Notes under the pieces: generated by a model
What the model was told of the DNA's origin: nothing
Database searches by the model: none
The model's input: the letters and a program-made list of their open reading frames with translations, nothing else
Part shown: piece after piece, positions 1-8,554 of the stretch
How the letters are laid out: every line of letters starts with the position of its first letter
Numbering within the stretch: the first letter of the stretch is position 1
Position numbers and translations under genes: made by a program
Source of the DNA: Cellulomonas sp. PhB143
Lineage (GTDB): Bacteria > Actinomycetota > Actinomycetes > Actinomycetales > Cellulomonadaceae
NCBI RefSeq assembly: GCF_003752595.1
Contig: NZ_RKIJ01000013.1
Location: 278,969-342,968 of the forward strand
Length of the DNA stretch: 64,000 bases
Direction: 5' to 3'

Positions 1-2125
1 ACCCGATCGACGACTCCCCGAGGAGCGTCACGAGACCGAGCTGGCCGGTCTGGCGCACGTGGGTCCCGGCGCACAGCTCGCGCGACCAGTCGTCGCCGAT
101 CGAGACGACCCGCACCTCGTTGCCGTACTTCTCCCCGAAGAGCGCCATGGCCCCGAGCGCCTTGGCGTCGGCGATCGGCATCACCCGGTCGGTGACCTCG
201 AGGTTGTCCGCGAGGCGGGTGTTGACGCGCTCCTCGATCTCCGAAAGGACCCCCGCGGGCACCGCCCCGCTCGAGCGGAAGTCGAACCGGATGCGGCTGG
301 GGGCGTTCTCCGAGCCTGCCTGCGTGTGGTCCGTGCCCAGCGACTCGTGGATCGCCTTGTGGATCATGTGCGTGGCCGAGTGCGCCTTGCTGATGGCCAC
401 GCGCCGCTCGCGGTCGATCTGCGCCGTGCCCGGGTCGCCGAGCGCCACGGTCCCCTCGGTCAGCCGGCCGCGGTGCACGGACAGCCCCTTGACCGGGCGC
501 TGGACGTCGTCGACCTCGATGGTCGCGCCGCCGTCGAGCACGATGCTGCCCTGGTCGGCGAGCTGGCCGCCGGCCTCCGCGTAGAACGGGGTGCGGTCGA
601 GGACGACCTCGACGTCCGCCGGGGCCGTCGCCGCGGGCGCGGGCACGCCGTCGACGATCAGGCCGGTGACGGTGACCGCGGCGTGGTCCTGGGTGTACCC
701 GAGGAACTGCACGGGCGCGGAGAGCTGCTTCTCGACCGACTCGTAGGCGCCGAGGTCGGCTCCCCCGGTGCGCTTGGCGAGCGCGTCGGCGCGGGCGCGG
801 GCGCGCTGCTCGGCCATGAGCGAGCGGAACGCCTTCTCGTCGACCTCGACGCCCTGCTCGGCGGCCATCTCCAGGGTCAGGTCGATCGGGAACCCGTAAG
901 TGTCGTGCAGCGCGAACGCCTCGGCGCCGCCGAGCACCGCGCTCGCGGAGCCCCCGGTCCCGACGGACTCCTTCGCCCGCGCGACGGCGGTGTCGAGGAT
1001 GGTCGTCCCGGCGACGAGGGTGCGCCGGAACGCGTCCTCCTCGGCGTAGGCGACCTGGGCGATCGTCTCGAAGCCCTCGGCGACCTCCGGGTATGACGGC
1101 GCCATGGCGTCGCGCGAGACCGGGAACAGGTGCGGCAGCGCCTCGTCCTCGACGCCCAGCAGCCGCATGGCGCGCACGGAGCGGCGGATCAGGCGGCGCA
1201 GGACGTAGCCGCGGCCCTCGTTGGAGGGGCGTACGCCGTCGCCGATGGTCATCAGCGCGGAGCGCACGTGGTCGGCGACGACGCGCAGGCGCACGTCGTC
1301 CTCCGGGTCCGCGCCGTAGCGGCGGCCGGACATCTCGGCGGCCGCCTCGAGGACGGGGAAGACCTCGTCGATCTCGTACATGTTCTGCTTGCCCTGGAGC
1401 AGGTACGCCAGACGCTCGAGGCCGGCGCCGGTGTCGATGCTCTTGTGCTCGAGCTCGCCGAGCAGCGGGTAGCTCTTGCCGAGGCCCTCGCCGCGCTCGT
1501 ACTGGTCGAAGACGAGGTTCCAGAACTCGAGGTAGCGGTCCCCGCCCGGGTCGACCGTGCCGCCGGTCGCCTCGGGCCCGAACTCCGGACCGCGGTCGTA
1601 GTGCCACTCCGCGCAGGGGCCCGCGGGCCCGGGCCGGCCCGTGTCCCAGAAGTTCTCCTCGCGCGGCAGGCGCACGACGTGGCGCGGGTCGAGCCCGACG
1701 CCGTGCACGAGCGCGTCGTAGGCCTCCTCGTCCTGGTCCCAGGTCGTGACCCAGAGCCGGTCGCCGTCGAGCCCGTAGCCGCCGCGGTCGACGGGCGCCG
1801 TGATCAGCTCGAAGGCGAAGTCGATGGCCTCGCGCTTGAAGTAGTCGCCGAAGGAGAAGTTGCCGTTCATCTGGAAGAACGTGCCGTGGCGCGTGGTGCG
1901 CCCGACGTTCTCGATGTCGTTGGTCCGCAGGCACTTCTGGACGCTCGTCGCGCGCGGCCACGGGGCCTGCTCGGTCCCGAGGATGTACGGGATGAACGGC
2001 ACCATGCCCGCGATGGTGAACAGGATCGACGGGTCGGGCGAGACCAGCGACGCCGAGGGGACGACGGTGTGCTCGCGCTCGGCGAAGAAGTCGAGCCAAC
2101 GCTTGCGGATCTCGGCGGTACGCAT
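1..2125 (-). CDS. alaS: Alanyl-tRNA synthetase (3' end outside window)
   Basis: Charges tRNA-Ala with alanine in the cytoplasm. The visible 708 codons begin MRTAEIRKRWLDFF and cover the class II catalytic core, the tRNA-recognition region and most of the editing domain. The zinc-type editing motifs are present: HSATH...H near residue 580 and CAGTH near the window edge. The C-terminal C-Ala domain (about 180 residues in the family) lies beyond position 1. The ATG start is supported by AAGGA five bases upstream. It is the distal gene of a minus-strand series after DUF948 and DUF6167 genes, a common actinobacterial arrangement. Identity is certain; only the missing end limits the annotation. Confidence 0.97.
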   Translation of the reverse strand, partial: MRTAEIRKRWLDFFAEREHTVVPSASLVSPDPSILFTIAGMVPFIPYILGTEQAPWPRATSVQKCLRTNDIENVGRTTRHGTFFQMNGNFSFGDYFKREAIDFAFELITAPVDRGGYGLDGDRLWVTTWDQDEEAYDALVHGVGLDPRHVVRLPREENFWDTGRPGPAGPCAEWHYDRGPEFGPEATGGTVDPGGDRYLEFWNLVFDQYERGEGLGKSYPLLGELEHKSIDTGAGLERLAYLLQGKQNMYEIDEVFPVLEAAAEMSGRRYGADPEDDVRLRVVADHVRSALMTIGDGVRPSNEGRGYVLRRLIRRSVRAMRLLGVEDEALPHLFPVSRDAMAPSYPEVAEGFETIAQVAYAEEDAFRRTLVAGTTILDTAVARAKESVGTGGSASAVLGGAEAFALHDTYGFPIDLTLEMAAEQGVEVDEKAFRSLMAEQRARARADALAKRTGGADLGAYESVEKQLSAPVQFLGYTQDHAAVTVTGLIVDGVPAPAATAPADVEVVLDRTPFYAEAGGQLADQGSIVLDGGATIEVDDVQRPVKGLSVHRGRLTEGTVALGDPGTAQIDRERRVAISKAHSATHMIHKAIHESLGTDHTQAGSENAPSRIRFDFRSSGAVPAGVLSEIEERVNTRLADNLEVTDRVMPIADAKALGAMALFGEKYGNEVRVVSIGDDWSRELCAGTHVRQTGQLGLVTLLGESSIG

Positions 2126-2223
2126 GGTGTCCTTCGGTCGGTTGTGCTTCGTGACGGGTGAGGGTGCGCTCGGTGGACGGCGGCGTGGCCCGGCAGCGGG
2201 CCCCGTGGCCCACCTGGTCAAGC

Positions 2224-2544
2224 CTAGAAGAACGAGTAGCCGAGGAGGTCCTCGTCGTGCTCGGCTGCCGCGCGGCGGTGGCGGGCGGACGCGGGCTCGG
2301 CGGGGACCTGACCCTCGGCGAGCAGCGAGGCGCGCAGCTCGGCCTCCCGCCGTGCGCGTGCCTCGCCGAACTCCGTGCGGAAGACGCGCACGAGCTCGAG
2401 CCCCCGCGCCCCGGCGTCGTCCAGGCGCCCCGTGGCCGCGTCGACGACCGCCGAGGGCGCGAACCGCGCGGCGACCTGCCGGCCCTTGACCACGACGACG
2501 ACGGTCACCCCGACCCCGACGCCGACCCAGAACAGGCGCCGCAT
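2224..2544 (-). CDS. Small single-span membrane protein, DUF6167-like
   Basis: A 106-residue protein with one hydrophobic segment (about residues 5-20, rich in Val and Gly) followed by a charged, probably helical cytoplasmic part ending DEDLLGYSFF. Such proteins sit between a DUF948 protein and alaS in many actinobacteria, and their function is unknown. Its ATG overlaps the stop of the upstream DUF948 gene by one base (TGATG), so the two are probably translationally coupled. I assign the family from size, topology and context, not from a catalytic motif. Confidence 0.8.
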   Translation of the reverse strand: MRRLFWVGVGVGVTVVVVVKGRQVAARFAPSAVVDAATGRLDDAGARGLELVRVFRTEFGEARARREAELRASLLAEGQVPAEPASARHRRAAAEHDEDLLGYSFF

Positions 2545-2948
2545 CAGTGTCCCGCCCCGGTCTCGGCGTCGGTCGCCGCGTGGCCGCCGGTCCCGCGCGC
2601 GGCGCCGGAGGCCTTCGCGAACGCCTGGCGCACGCCGTAGCTGAACGCGGCGACCTTGACCAGCGGGCGCCCGAGCGTCGCCGCCCAGAGGCCCGACAGC
2701 GCGGAGACGTTCGCGCTGACCTGCGCCGCCGAGGTGGTGATCGTGTCGACCTTCTCCATCTGGGAGTTCGCGGAGACGATGGTCTGCGCGGCCTCGTCGA
2801 GGATCGGCACGGTGTGCTGGGTGGCCTCCTTGACGCTCGCCGTCGCCTCGTCGAAGAACCGTCCGAGCTTGACGAGCGGGATCGCGAGCGCGCCGACCAG
2901 CAGCACGAACGCGATCGCCGCCACGAGTCCAGCGATGTCTCCGACCAT
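2544..2948 (-). CDS. DUF948 domain membrane protein
   Basis: 134 residues. A membrane span (about residues 4-25) is followed by an amphipathic region with repeated Thr, Ala and Ser positions (KEATQHTVPILDEAAQTI), typical of DUF948 proteins, which resemble the helical part of chemotaxis receptors. The function is unknown; a structural or stress role at the membrane is usual speculation. The ATG at 2948 has AAGGAG upstream. It is first in a likely operon with the DUF6167-like gene and alaS. Confidence 0.85.
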   Translation of the reverse strand: MVGDIAGLVAAIAFVLLVGALAIPLVKLGRFFDEATASVKEATQHTVPILDEAAQTIVSANSQMEKVDTITTSAAQVSANVSALSGLWAATLGRPLVKVAAFSYGVRQAFAKASGAARGTGGHAATDAETGAGH

Positions 2949-3024
2949 GGCCTGCGCTCCTTCGTCCGATGAGGTGCCCGACGGCGTGCCTCGCCGCGGT
3001 CCGGACGGAACACTACCGCCCGTG

Positions 3025-3094
3025 CACGAGACGCCCCGGCCGGGACGCGGTCACCGCCGGGCGGTGGCCACGTCCCGTCACGGGGCGTCTCGTG
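3025..3094 (-). terminator. Long nested hairpin downstream of rpsD
   Basis: A 70-base fold with three stacked stems: outer CACGAGACGCCCC/GGGGCGTCTCGTG (13 bp, perfect), middle GGGACG/CGTCCC (6 bp), inner GGTCACCGC/GCGGTGGCC (9 bp with one mismatch) and a three-base CGG loop. It lies 52 bases past the rpsD stop and has no T tract, as is usual for actinobacterial terminators. It is equally stable on the plus strand. Confidence 0.65.
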
Positions 3095-3145
3095 GTGGTG
3101 CTCATGGCCGCCGGGGGGTTCCACGCGGCCGGTCGAGCGGGTGGG

Positions 3146-3772
3146 TCAGCGGGCGTAGTACTCGACGACCAGCTGGACCTCGCACTGCACGGGGACCTCG
3201 GCGCGCTTGGGGCGGCGCACGAGGGAGGCGCTCAGCTTCTCGAGCTGGACGTCGAGGTAGCCCGGGACGGCGGGGAGCACGTCGCGGTGCGCGCCGGCCG
3301 CGGCGACCTGGAACGGCGTCGTTGCCTGGCTCTTCGGCTTGACCTGGACCGTCTGGCCCGGCTTCACCTTGAACGAGGGGCGGTCCACGATCTTGCCGTC
3401 GACGAGGATGTGGCGGTGCACCACGCCCTGGCGGGCCTGGAGGATCGTGCGGGCGAAGCCGGCGCGGAGCACCAGCGCGTCCAGGCGCGTCTCGAGCGTC
3501 TCGACGAGCGCCTCACCGGTCAGGCCGGAGTCCTTGCGGGCCTCCTCGTAGGCCCGGGCGAGCTGCTTCTCGCGGAGCATGTACTGGGCGCGCAGACGCT
3601 GCTTCTCGCGCAGACGGACCGCGTAGTCCGACTCGGTGCGGCGACGGGCGCGGCCGTGCTCGCCCGGGGGGTACGGACGCTTCTCGAAGTGCTTGACGGC
3701 CTTGGGAGTCAGGGCGATGCCCAGCGCGCGGCTCAGGCGAACCTGGCGGCGCGAACGCGTCACGGAAGTCAC
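3146..3772 (-). CDS. rpsD: 30S ribosomal protein S4
   Basis: Primary 16S rRNA-binding protein that nucleates assembly of the small-subunit body. 208 residues, with N-terminal FEKRPYPPGEHG and the S4 RNA-binding fold in the second half (ETRLDALVLRAGFA, RQGVVHRHILVDG). An upstream in-frame start would add 12 residues, but AGGAGAGG lies eight bases before the GTG at 3772, giving VTSVTRSRRQ, so I choose that start. No cysteine cluster is present near the N-terminus, so this is the zinc-free form of S4. It is transcribed alone from a promoter at the end of rarA and is not in the alpha operon. Confidence 0.97.
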   Translation of the reverse strand: MTSVTRSRRQVRLSRALGIALTPKAVKHFEKRPYPPGEHGRARRRTESDYAVRLREKQRLRAQYMLREKQLARAYEEARKDSGLTGEALVETLETRLDALVLRAGFARTILQARQGVVHRHILVDGKIVDRPSFKVKPGQTVQVKPKSQATTPFQVAAAGAHRDVLPAVPGYLDVQLEKLSASLVRRPKRAEVPVQCEVQLVVEYYAR

Positions 3773-3937
3773 AGAGATACCTCTCCTGTCGTGTGGATCG
3801 AACGTCACACCCGGGACGGCGCAGGTGCCGCCGGGTGCGGGACCAGCCGATGGACCGCCGTCGTGCGCACGCTCGTGAGGTGCGCGGCGATCAGGGGGCC
3901 GAGGTCCCAGGGAGCTGCCGAGGACGGCAACCGCACC

Positions 3938-3943
3938 AGTCTA
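3938..3943 (-). promoter_or_regulatory. Candidate -10 element for rpsD
   Basis: TAGACT on the minus strand followed by GGTGCGG, overlapping the rarA stop codon. The same TAGACTGGT sequence occurs before aspS and yajC. No convincing -35 is seen. The predicted leader is about 160 bases. Confidence 0.45.
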
Positions 3944-5350
3944 GCGCACGGGCGGGGTGCCGTCGGCGCGGGCGAGGATCTCGCGCACCCGCGCGAGCCG
4001 CTCGCCGACCGACCGCTCGAAACCGCGGTCGCTGGGCTCGTAGTAGCGCGCTCCGGCCAGCTCCTCGGGCAGGTAGGCCTGGGACGCTACGGCGTGCGGC
4101 GCGTCGTGCGCGTACCGGTAGCCCTTGCCGTGCCCGAGGCCCTTCGCCCCCGCGTAGTGCGCGTCGCGCAGGTGCGCCGGCACGGAGCCGGCGCGGCCCG
4201 CCCGCACGTCCGCGAGCGCCGCGTCGATGCCGAGGTACGCCGCGTTGGACTTGGGGGCGGTGGCGAGGTGCACCACGGCCTCGGCGAGCACGATGCGGGC
4301 CTCCGGCATGCCGATCATCGCGACGGCCTGGGCGGCCGCGACCGCCGTCTGCAGCGCGCTGGGGTCGGCGAGCCCGACGTCCTCGGCGGCCGAGATGATG
4401 ATCCGCCGCGCGATGAAGCGCGGGTCCTCCCCGGCGGCGATCATCCGAGCGAGGTAGTGCAGGGAGGCGTCCACGTCGGAGCCGCGCACGGACTTGATGA
4501 AGGCGCTGATCACGTCGTAGTGCTGGTCCCCGTCGCGGTCGTACCGCACGGCAGCGACGTCGATGGCGCGCTCGACGGCGGCGAGGTCCACCAGCGGCGG
4601 CGCACCGTCGTCGGAGCCCGCCGAGACGACCGGGCCCGCCGAGAGGACCGAGCCCGCCGCCGCCTCGAGGATCGTCAGGGCCTTGCGGGCGTCCCCGCCG
4701 GCCAGCCGCAGCAGGTGCTCCTCCGCGTCCTGCGCGAGGCGCACCTCCCCCGCGAGGCCTCGCTCGTCGGCGACCGCCCGCCGCACGAGCGCGCGCACGT
4801 CCTCGGTCCCGAGCGGCTGCAGGGTCAGCAGCAGCGAGCGAGAGAGCAGCGGCGAGTTGACCGAGAAGCTGGGGTTCTCCGTCGTCGCGGCGACGAGCGT
4901 GACCCAGCGGTTCTCCACGCTGGGCAGCAGGGCGTCCTGCTGGGACTTCGAGAAGCGGTGCACCTCGTCGACGAAGAGGACGGTCTCCTCCCCGCCGGCC
5001 GCGAGCCGGCGGCGCGCGTCCTCCACGACGGCGCGCACGTCCCGCACACCGGCGGTGACCGCCGAGAGCTCCACGAAGCGTCGCCCGGACGTCGCCGCGA
5101 CGACGTACGCGAGCGTCGTCTTGCCGGTGCCGGGCGGCCCCCAGAGGATCACGGACCCGGGCGCGGCGCGCCGCTGCCCCGGCCCGGCGGGCTCGACGAG
5201 GCGACGCAGCGGCGAGCCCGGGGCGAGCAGGTGCTCCTGCCCCGCGACCTCGTCCAGGGACGCCGGGCGCATCCGCACGGCCAGCGGCGCGCCGGGCGCC
5301 GGGCTGGGCGTGCCGTGCGCGCCGGTCGTCGTGGACTCGAACAGATCCAT
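3941..5350 (-). CDS. rarA: Replication-associated recombination protein A (MgsA/RarA AAA+ ATPase)
   Basis: AAA+ ATPase acting at stalled or gapped replication forks, related to RuvB and clamp loaders. 469 residues with an N-terminal [18 protein letters not shown] box, Walker [10 protein letters not shown] (about residue 70), Walker [10 protein letters not shown], sensor 1 AATTENPSF, and the C-terminal tetramerisation domain with [12 protein letters not shown] and the KGYRYAHD region. Length is normal. The ATG directly follows TAGGCT-N6, indicating a leaderless message. It is divergent from the MMPL gene and upstream of rpsD. Confidence 0.95.
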   Translation of the reverse strand: MDLFESTTTGAHGTPSPAPGAPLAVRMRPASLDEVAGQEHLLAPGSPLRRLVEPAGPGQRRAAPGSVILWGPPGTGKTTLAYVVAATSGRRFVELSAVTAGVRDVRAVVEDARRRLAAGGEETVLFVDEVHRFSKSQQDALLPSVENRWVTLVAATTENPSFSVNSPLLSRSLLLTLQPLGTEDVRALVRRAVADERGLAGEVRLAQDAEEHLLRLAGGDARKALTILEAAAGSVLSAGPVVSAGSDDGAPPLVDLAAVERAIDVAAVRYDRDGDQHYDVISAFIKSVRGSDVDASLHYLARMIAAGEDPRFIARRIIISAAEDVGLADPSALQTAVAAAQAVAMIGMPEARIVLAEAVVHLATAPKSNAAYLGIDAALADVRAGRAGSVPAHLRDAHYAGAKGLGHGKGYRYAHDAPHAVASQAYLPEELAGARYYEPSDRGFERSVGERLARVREILARADGTPPVR

Positions 5351-5356
5351 GGCACG

Positions 5357-5362
5357 AGCCTA
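5357..5362 (-). promoter_or_regulatory. Leaderless -10 box for rarA
   Basis: TAGGCT, then six bases (CGTGCC), then the ATG. This spacing puts the transcription start on or next to the start codon. No Shine-Dalgarno sequence is present. Confidence 0.6.
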
Positions 5363-5438
5363 CGGAAGCCCACCGACACCACCGGACCCCGGCCGGACGC
5401 GCGCCTCGTCGGCCGCACCGAGATGGCATGCTGGCGTC

Positions 5439-7676
5439 GTGCTCGAGACCCTCGGACGTCGTGTCGCCCGCCGCCCCCGCACCACCGTCGTCGTGTGGGC
5501 CGTGCTCGCCGTCGCGGGGTTCGCCCTCGCGCTGCTCGGCGTGCAGGGCCAGAACCTCTTCGACCGCATCACGACGGGCGAGCCCACGGTGCCGGGGTCG
5601 CAGAGCGCGCACGCGAACGAGCTGGTCTCCGCCGGTGCGGACGACGGCGAGTCGATCACCCTGCTGGTCGACGGCGTCGACCCGGCGGACGCGGACGTCG
5701 CCACGGTCATGTCCGGCGTCGCGGACGACCTGCGCGCGCTCGACGGCGTGGACACGGTCATCGACCCGTACGTGCTGCCCGAGGGGCTCGACAACCCGGC
5801 TGCGGCGAGCCTCCTCGCGAAGGACGGCCACGGCTTCGTGGTCGAGGTCACCCTCGACGCGGACCTGGACGACGACGCGCTCGCCCAGGACAGCGCGGCC
5901 GTCGTCGACCGCCTCGACGCCGTCGACTCCGACCTGCAGGACGTCGCGCCGGGCGCGACGGGCCTGGTCGGCAGCAACGACCTCATCGTCGAGGCGATCA
6001 CCGGGCAGGTGCAGCAGGACCTGCGCACCGGGGAGGCCGTGGCGCTGCCCGTCGCACTGGTGATCATGGTGCTCGTCTTCGGCGGGTTCCTCGCGGCGGC
6101 GATGCCCCTCGTCGGTGCGATCGCCTCGATCGGCGCGGGGCTCGGCGTCCTGTTCGGCATGACGTACTGGTTCGAGGTCGACGCGTCGGTCGTCAACGTC
6201 GTCACCCTGCTCGGCCTGGGCCTGTCCGTCGACTACGGGCTGCTGGTCGTCTCCCGCTACCGCGAGGAGCTGCACGCCGCGATCGACGGCGGCGCGCTGC
6301 CCCCGAGGCGCCGGCGGCGCGGGGACGACGTCGTGCACACGGCGCTGGAGCGGACCATGGGCTCCGCCGGGCGCACCGTCGCGTTCTCCGCGCTGATCGT
6401 CGCGATCTCGATCGCGGGCCTGACCGTCTTCAGCCCGGACATCCTGCGCTCGATCGGCGCCGCCGGGTGCGCGGTCGTGGTGATCGCCGCCGCGACAGCC
6501 CTGACCCTCGTCCCCGCGCTGCTGGTGCTCAGCGGGCGGCGCCTCGCCCGCCCCGGCGCCCTGGGCAGGGTCCCCGGCCTGCGCCGGCTCGTGCACCGCA
6601 CGTCCGACGTCACCACCGACGTGGGCGCGTTCTCGCGTCTCGCCGGGTGGGTCCAGCGCCGGCGCTGGCCCGTGCTCGTCGGGTCGGTCGCCCTCCTGGT
6701 CCTGCTCGCGCTGCCGCTGCTCGGCCTGCAGATGCGCAACACCACCATCGCGCTCCTGCCCGCGGACGCCCCGCAGCGCGAGTTCGTGGAGACCCTCGAC
6801 GAGCAGTACGCCCCCAGCCCCGAGCTCTTCGTCGTCACGGACTCCACGCCCGAGGCCGCCGACGCCTGGGCCGCCGACGTCGAGAAGGTCGACGGCGTCG
6901 ACCACGTCTCCGCGGCGAGCGCCACCGCGCCGGGCGCCTCGACGAGCGTCGTGAGCGTCTACCTGGACACCGACGACGCGGGCGGCGCGGCCGCGGAGCA
7001 GGCCGTGCGCGACGTCCGCGCCCTCGACGCCCCCTTCGAGACGTGGGTGGGCGGCCAGGCCGCCGGGCAGATCGACTTCGTCGATGCCATGCACGAGCGG
7101 GTGTGGTGGGCGCTCGGGATCGTCGTGATCGCCACGTTCGTGCTGCTGCTGCTGATGACGGGGTCGGTCGTCATCCCGGTCCAGGCGCTGGTGACCAACG
7201 CCCTCTCGCTCGCCGCGAGCCTCGGCGTCCTCGTGCTCGTCTTCCAGGACGGCCACCTGTCCGGGCTGCTCGGGTTCGACCCCGTGGGCGGCATCGAGAC
7301 CTACGTCGTCGCCCTCGTGGTCGCCTTCGCGTTCGGTCTCGCGACCGACTACGAGGTGTTCCTGCTCTCGCGCGTCAAGGAGCTGCACGACGCGGGCGTC
7401 GGGCCGGACGAGGCGGTCCGCGCGGGACTGCAGCGCTCGGGCCGCATCATCACGTCCGCCGCGGCCATCATCGTCGTCGTGTTCGCCGGCTTCGTGGCCG
7501 GGGACCTGCTGGTGATCAAGGAGGTCGGCTTCGCGCTCGCGGTCGCCGTGCTCGTCGACGCCACCCTGGTGCGTCTCCTGCTGGTCCCGGCCACCCTCAC
7601 GGTGCTGGGGCGGACGGCGTGGTGGGCGCCCGCCCCGGTGCGCCGCCTGACGGACCGGGTCGCCCTGCGCCACTGA
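5439..7676 (+). CDS. MMPL/RND family membrane transporter
   Basis: A 745-residue proton-driven exporter of the MmpL/YdfJ type, likely for lipids or hydrophobic compounds; the substrate is unknown. It has two tandem halves, each with one span, an extracytoplasmic loop and a cluster of spans. The first span is about residues 18-36. Each half carries the MMPL Asp-Tyr signature (GLSVDYGLLVVSRYREE and GLATDYEVFLLSRVKE), the intramembrane proton-relay pair. The GTG at 5439 follows CATGCT-N6, resembling the leaderless promoters of neighbours. It is divergent from rarA, and its end overlaps the convergent GNAT gene by about 80 bases. Confidence 0.9.
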   Translation: MLETLGRRVARRPRTTVVVWAVLAVAGFALALLGVQGQNLFDRITTGEPTVPGSQSAHANELVSAGADDGESITLLVDGVDPADADVATVMSGVADDLRALDGVDTVIDPYVLPEGLDNPAAASLLAKDGHGFVVEVTLDADLDDDALAQDSAAVVDRLDAVDSDLQDVAPGATGLVGSNDLIVEAITGQVQQDLRTGEAVALPVALVIMVLVFGGFLAAAMPLVGAIASIGAGLGVLFGMTYWFEVDASVVNVVTLLGLGLSVDYGLLVVSRYREELHAAIDGGALPPRRRRRGDDVVHTALERTMGSAGRTVAFSALIVAISIAGLTVFSPDILRSIGAAGCAVVVIAAATALTLVPALLVLSGRRLARPGALGRVPGLRRLVHRTSDVTTDVGAFSRLAGWVQRRRWPVLVGSVALLVLLALPLLGLQMRNTTIALLPADAPQREFVETLDEQYAPSPELFVVTDSTPEAADAWAADVEKVDGVDHVSAASATAPGASTSVVSVYLDTDDAGGAAAEQAVRDVRALDAPFETWVGGQAAGQIDFVDAMHERVWWALGIVVIATFVLLLLMTGSVVIPVQALVTNALSLAASLGVLVLVFQDGHLSGLLGFDPVGGIETYVVALVVAFAFGLATDYEVFLLSRVKELHDAGVGPDEAVRAGLQRSGRIITSAAAIIVVVFAGFVAGDLLVIKEVGFALAVAVLVDATLVRLLLVPATLTVLGRTAWWAPAPVRRLTDRVALRH

Positions 7677-8475
7677 CCCGGACCCGCCACCCCGCGAACT
7701 CCTGCCCGACGACGAACCCGAGCCTCGCGTAGACGGCCCGCGCGGCGTCGTTGTCGGCATACATCCCGAGCGTGGCGTACGGGGCGTGGGCGAGCGCGAC
7801 GGCCGCCGCACCGGCCACGACGGCGGACCCCAGCCCCGCGCCACGCGCGTGCGGCACGGTCGCGACGCCACCGATCTCCCACCCCGCCGGGTGCACCGAG
7901 GCCCCCGCGACGGACAGCAGCTCCCCGGTGGCCGCGGACCGCACCCCCCACCACCGGGTGGCGAGGTCGGTCGGGTCGAGCTCGGCACCGGGGTTCCCCG
8001 CCGCGAGGGCGCCGAGCACCGCCGCGCGGTCCGCGTCGCCCGAGAGCTCACGAGCCGCGGGGCCGCCCGCCGCACCGGCCCACGCCGGCGGCGTCGTCGT
8101 GGACCACCAGTCCCACGCGGACGTGGCCGGGCGCCCGAGGATCTCCGGCAGGGGCGGCGCACCCGCCCGCGTCGGCTCGAGGACGTCGAGGGTCGCCGTG
8201 CCGCGGGGGACGCACCCGCCCACGACCTGCGCAGCGTCGTCCGGCCCCGGCAGCCCGCCGGCGCGGGCGACCGCGAGGATCAGCTCCGCCGCGGCCTCGG
8301 GCTCCCCGAGCGCCCACAGGGCCAGGCGGTCCGGTCCGCTGCGTCCGCCGGGCGTGGGCCAGCCGGGCGCGGCGCCGCCGGGGCGCGACGGCTCGACGGC
8401 CGCGGCCAGCAGGAGGCACGCGCCGGGGCTGCTCCAGGTCGCGCGGACGTCGCGCCTCGCCCCCTCGACCCGCAC
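7597..8475 (-). CDS. GNAT family N-acetyltransferase
   Basis: Predicted acetyl-CoA-dependent acyltransferase of 292 residues. The C-terminal half has the GNAT fold with acetyl-CoA motif PHARGAGLGSAVV and the following YADNDAARAVYARLGFV segment. The N-terminal half is a poorly conserved Ala/Gly-rich region without a motif I recognise. The GTG start at 8475 is uncertain: the frame stays open further upstream (RAHPWVRVEG). The last 25 residues are Pro/Gly/Ala rich and lie antisense to the MMPL 3' end, so the true end of the folded protein is earlier. The substrate cannot be inferred. Confidence 0.75.
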   Translation of the reverse strand: MRVEGARRDVRATWSSPGACLLLAAAVEPSRPGGAAPGWPTPGGRSGPDRLALWALGEPEAAAELILAVARAGGLPGPDDAAQVVGGCVPRGTATLDVLEPTRAGAPPLPEILGRPATSAWDWWSTTTPPAWAGAAGGPAARELSGDADRAAVLGALAAGNPGAELDPTDLATRWWGVRSAATGELLSVAGASVHPAGWEIGGVATVPHARGAGLGSAVVAGAAAVALAHAPYATLGMYADNDAARAVYARLGFVVGQEFAGWRVRVSGAGRPGPSGGAPGRAPTTPSAPAP

Positions 8476-8495
8476 CCACGGGTGCGCACGCCAAC

Positions 8496-8528
8496 GGGGT
8501 GCGAGGCCCCCGAGGGGCCCCGCACCCC
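8496..8528 (-). terminator. Terminator hairpin after aspS
   Basis: GGGGTGCG/CGCACCCC outer stem, GGCCCC/GGGGCC inner stem, CGA loop, one mismatch between the stems. It starts 26 bases past the aspS stop. Confidence 0.7.
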
Positions 8529-8554
8529 GGGGCGGTGCGACCGCGCGAGCCGGC

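Noticed and set aside
3773..3808. ATG/GTG start at 3808 for rpsD
   Set aside because: The added 12 residues are not S4-like, and the ribosome site AGGAGAGG lies between this codon and GTG 3772.
2969..7732. Very long plus-strand open frame (1587 codons) over rpsD, rarA and the MMPL gene
   Set aside because: Arg/Gly/Ala-rich translation without domains, antisense or out of frame to well-identified genes; a normal effect of high GC content.
3891..8162. Long minus-strand open frame crossing rarA and the MMPL gene
   Set aside because: Composition is a mirror of the true frames, and the real MMPL and RarA proteins explain the region fully.
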